A stretch of 46,687 nt of DNA from positions 1-46,687 of the forward strand of contig CAZDGN010000014.1 in NCBI GenBank assembly GCA_964505265.1. Direction: 5' to 3'. The notes beneath the pieces are model-generated. The model had not been told where the DNA came from. It did no database searches and worked only from the letters and a program-made list of their open reading frames with translations. The number at the start of each line of letters is the position of its first letter. The first letter of the stretch is position 1. A program made the translations under genes and the position numbers. Origin of the DNA: CAILUF01 sp964505265. Lineage in GTDB: Bacteria > Pseudomonadota > Alphaproteobacteria > Rickettsiales > UBA1997. Positions 45,787-46,687 of the stretch are shown in pieces.

Positions 45787-46254
45787 TCACCTTTTATTTT
45801 TAAAAAATTGTTGAAGAAGTAATTTTGACTCTTCGGCATTGATTCCAGAATAAATTTCGGCTTTAAAAATTGCTAAGTTTTTAAAACTAAATAACGGATT
45901 ACTCTCAACTGCACCAAATTTTTCATCATTTGCTCCGTAATAAATTCTTTTTATTCGTGCATAGCTTATGGCCATGAGACACATTGGGCAAGGCTCCAGA
46001 GTTATGTAAATATCACATTTTTCTAGGGTTGAACTTTTTAAAAAACCACATGCTGATTTAATAGCAATAATTTCGGCATGAGCAGTTTGGTCAAGATTGG
46101 CTTTGCATAAATTATGAGATTCGGCAATGATTTCGTTGTTATAAGTGATAACACAACCAACGGGAACCTCGCTTTTTTCAAATGCAATTTTAGCTTGAAA
46201 TAAAGCTTGCTGCATAAATTTACTTGGCAATGAACTTGAATTTTGAAACATCAC
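45787..46254 (-). CDS. tadA: tRNA-specific adenosine deaminase TadA
   Basis: This is a 155-residue protein with the deaminase zinc site: TAHAEIIAI (His and catalytic Glu) and EPCPMCLMAI (the Cys pair). SKVPVGCVITYN-type start and YYGANDEKFGAVES match TadA rather than cytidine deaminase. It converts A34 to inosine in tRNA-Arg(ACG), an essential step. Its likely start is ATG at 46254 or the next ATG; both give a normal size. It lies 16 bp behind the cupredoxin-like gene. Confidence 0.95.
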   Translation of the reverse strand: MMFQNSSSLPSKFMQQALFQAKIAFEKSEVPVGCVITYNNEIIAESHNLCKANLDQTAHAEIIAIKSACGFLKSSTLEKCDIYITLEPCPMCLMAISYARIKRIYYGANDEKFGAVESNPLFSFKNLAIFKAEIYSGINAEESKLLLQQFFKNKR

Positions 46255-46270
46255 TTAAATTTTGCTAAAT

Positions 46271-46615
46271 TTACTTTACAACTATTTTGCCTTGTGCAGT
46301 TTTTTGATGAAAATCGCCATAAAATTTATATTCGCCAGCATTAAGACCTTTAATTGGAATTATTATGGATTTACCTGCTTGAATTAATTTTTCTTTTTTT
46401 AGATCATCGCTTTCAAATTCTTCAATGGTTGAGTCAGTATTTTCGATGATAAGTTTAAAGTTTAAATTGGCTGGGACTTCGATAATATTGGGCTTAAATT
46501 CGTGATTAACGATTTTAACAACGATACCTTCGGAAGATTTTTCTATTGACTTGACTTGAGCAAAACCAGGTGAGTAAATTAAGGTAAAAATAAGGGTAAT
46601 AAAGAGTTTTTTCAT
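46271..46615 (-). CDS. Secreted cupredoxin-like protein (EfeO-N/P19 type)
   Basis: This is a 114-residue protein with a clear signal peptide (MKKLFITLIFTLIYSPGFAQ, cut after AQ or nearby). The mature part is one cupredoxin-like beta sandwich: VKIVNHEFKPNIIEVPANL, EEFESDDLKKEKLI, GEYKFYGDFHQKTAQGKIVV. This pattern is the cupredoxin-like domain of EfeO-type periplasmic proteins, which often sit beside the FTR1 iron permease. No FTR1 gene is visible here, though the region to the right is cut off. The canonical Cys-His-Met copper set is not obvious, so metal binding is uncertain. Confidence 0.8.
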   Translation of the reverse strand: MKKLFITLIFTLIYSPGFAQVKSIEKSSEGIVVKIVNHEFKPNIIEVPANLNFKLIIENTDSTIEEFESDDLKKEKLIQAGKSIIIPIKGLNAGEYKFYGDFHQKTAQGKIVVK

Positions 46616-46632
46616 GAATAAATGGGTGTAAA

Positions 46633-46687
46633 TGGTGACCCCAACGAGATTCGAACTCGTATTTTCACCGTGAAAGGGTGACGTCCT
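46633..46687 (-). tRNA. tRNA-Glu (anticodon TTC), 5' part cut by window end
   Basis: Read on the minus strand, the visible 3' part shows an anticodon arm CACCC-TTTCACG-GTG with anticodon TTC, the T arm CGAGTTCGAATCTCG and an acceptor strand ending GGGGTCA with encoded CCA. The D arm and the 5' acceptor strand lie beyond the window. It directly precedes the minus-strand gene block. Confidence 0.9.

Overview
The window is about 46.7 kb of very AT-rich bacterial DNA using the standard code. The best guess is an alphaproteobacterium of the Rickettsiales or a similar intracellular lineage. Pointers are a VirB10-type type IV secretion protein, a purine gene present only as its C-terminal half, many palindromic and MITE-like repeats, several decaying genes, and runs of hypothetical genes rich in Lys, Asn and Ile. 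No rRNA or other phylogenetic marker is present, so this placement is an inference.

Layout. (1) 1-20 kb is an accessory region. It starts with a partial GNAT gene and a 190-bp tandem repeat array. A SIR2-TPR protein, a Fic protein, a broken KilA-N gene, an Mrr-type nuclease gene with an early stop, a serine hydrolase and an IS481-type element follow. Next comes a three-gene operon that matches type II Zorya (MotA-like ZorA, MotB/OmpA-like ZorB, HNH protein). At least three copies of one roughly 280-bp MITE family, one larger inverted-repeat element and a second palindromic repeat family lie between these genes. A membrane-anchored protein family of unknown function is present as one intact gene, one frameshifted pseudogene and one 3' fragment. 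The mix of defence-type genes and repeats resembles a defence island.

(2) 20.1-23.2 kb has almost no coding capacity. It holds a consensus sigma70-like promoter, a 118-nt hairpin, an iterated motif, a 205-bp duplication, and three copies of a two-helix element whose stems are kept by paired base changes, which suggests structured RNA.

(3) 23.2-35.9 kb is a type I secretion locus. It encodes a 2423-residue RTX protein with an N-terminal papain-like region, a small outer-membrane barrel, a TolC-like protein, an ABC permease/ATPase and an HlyD-like adaptor. The ABC protein has lost its recognisable Walker A, signature and Walker B motifs, so how export is powered is unclear. A KAP-like P-loop NTPase follows.

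(4) 38-46.7 kb is a compact minus-strand housekeeping block. Read from the right it contains tRNA-Glu, a cupredoxin-like protein, TadA, a PurL C-terminal half, an acyltransferase-hydrolase fusion, VirB10, RadA and a membrane-anchored beta-helix-like protein. The genes are closely spaced and are probably co-transcribed in part.
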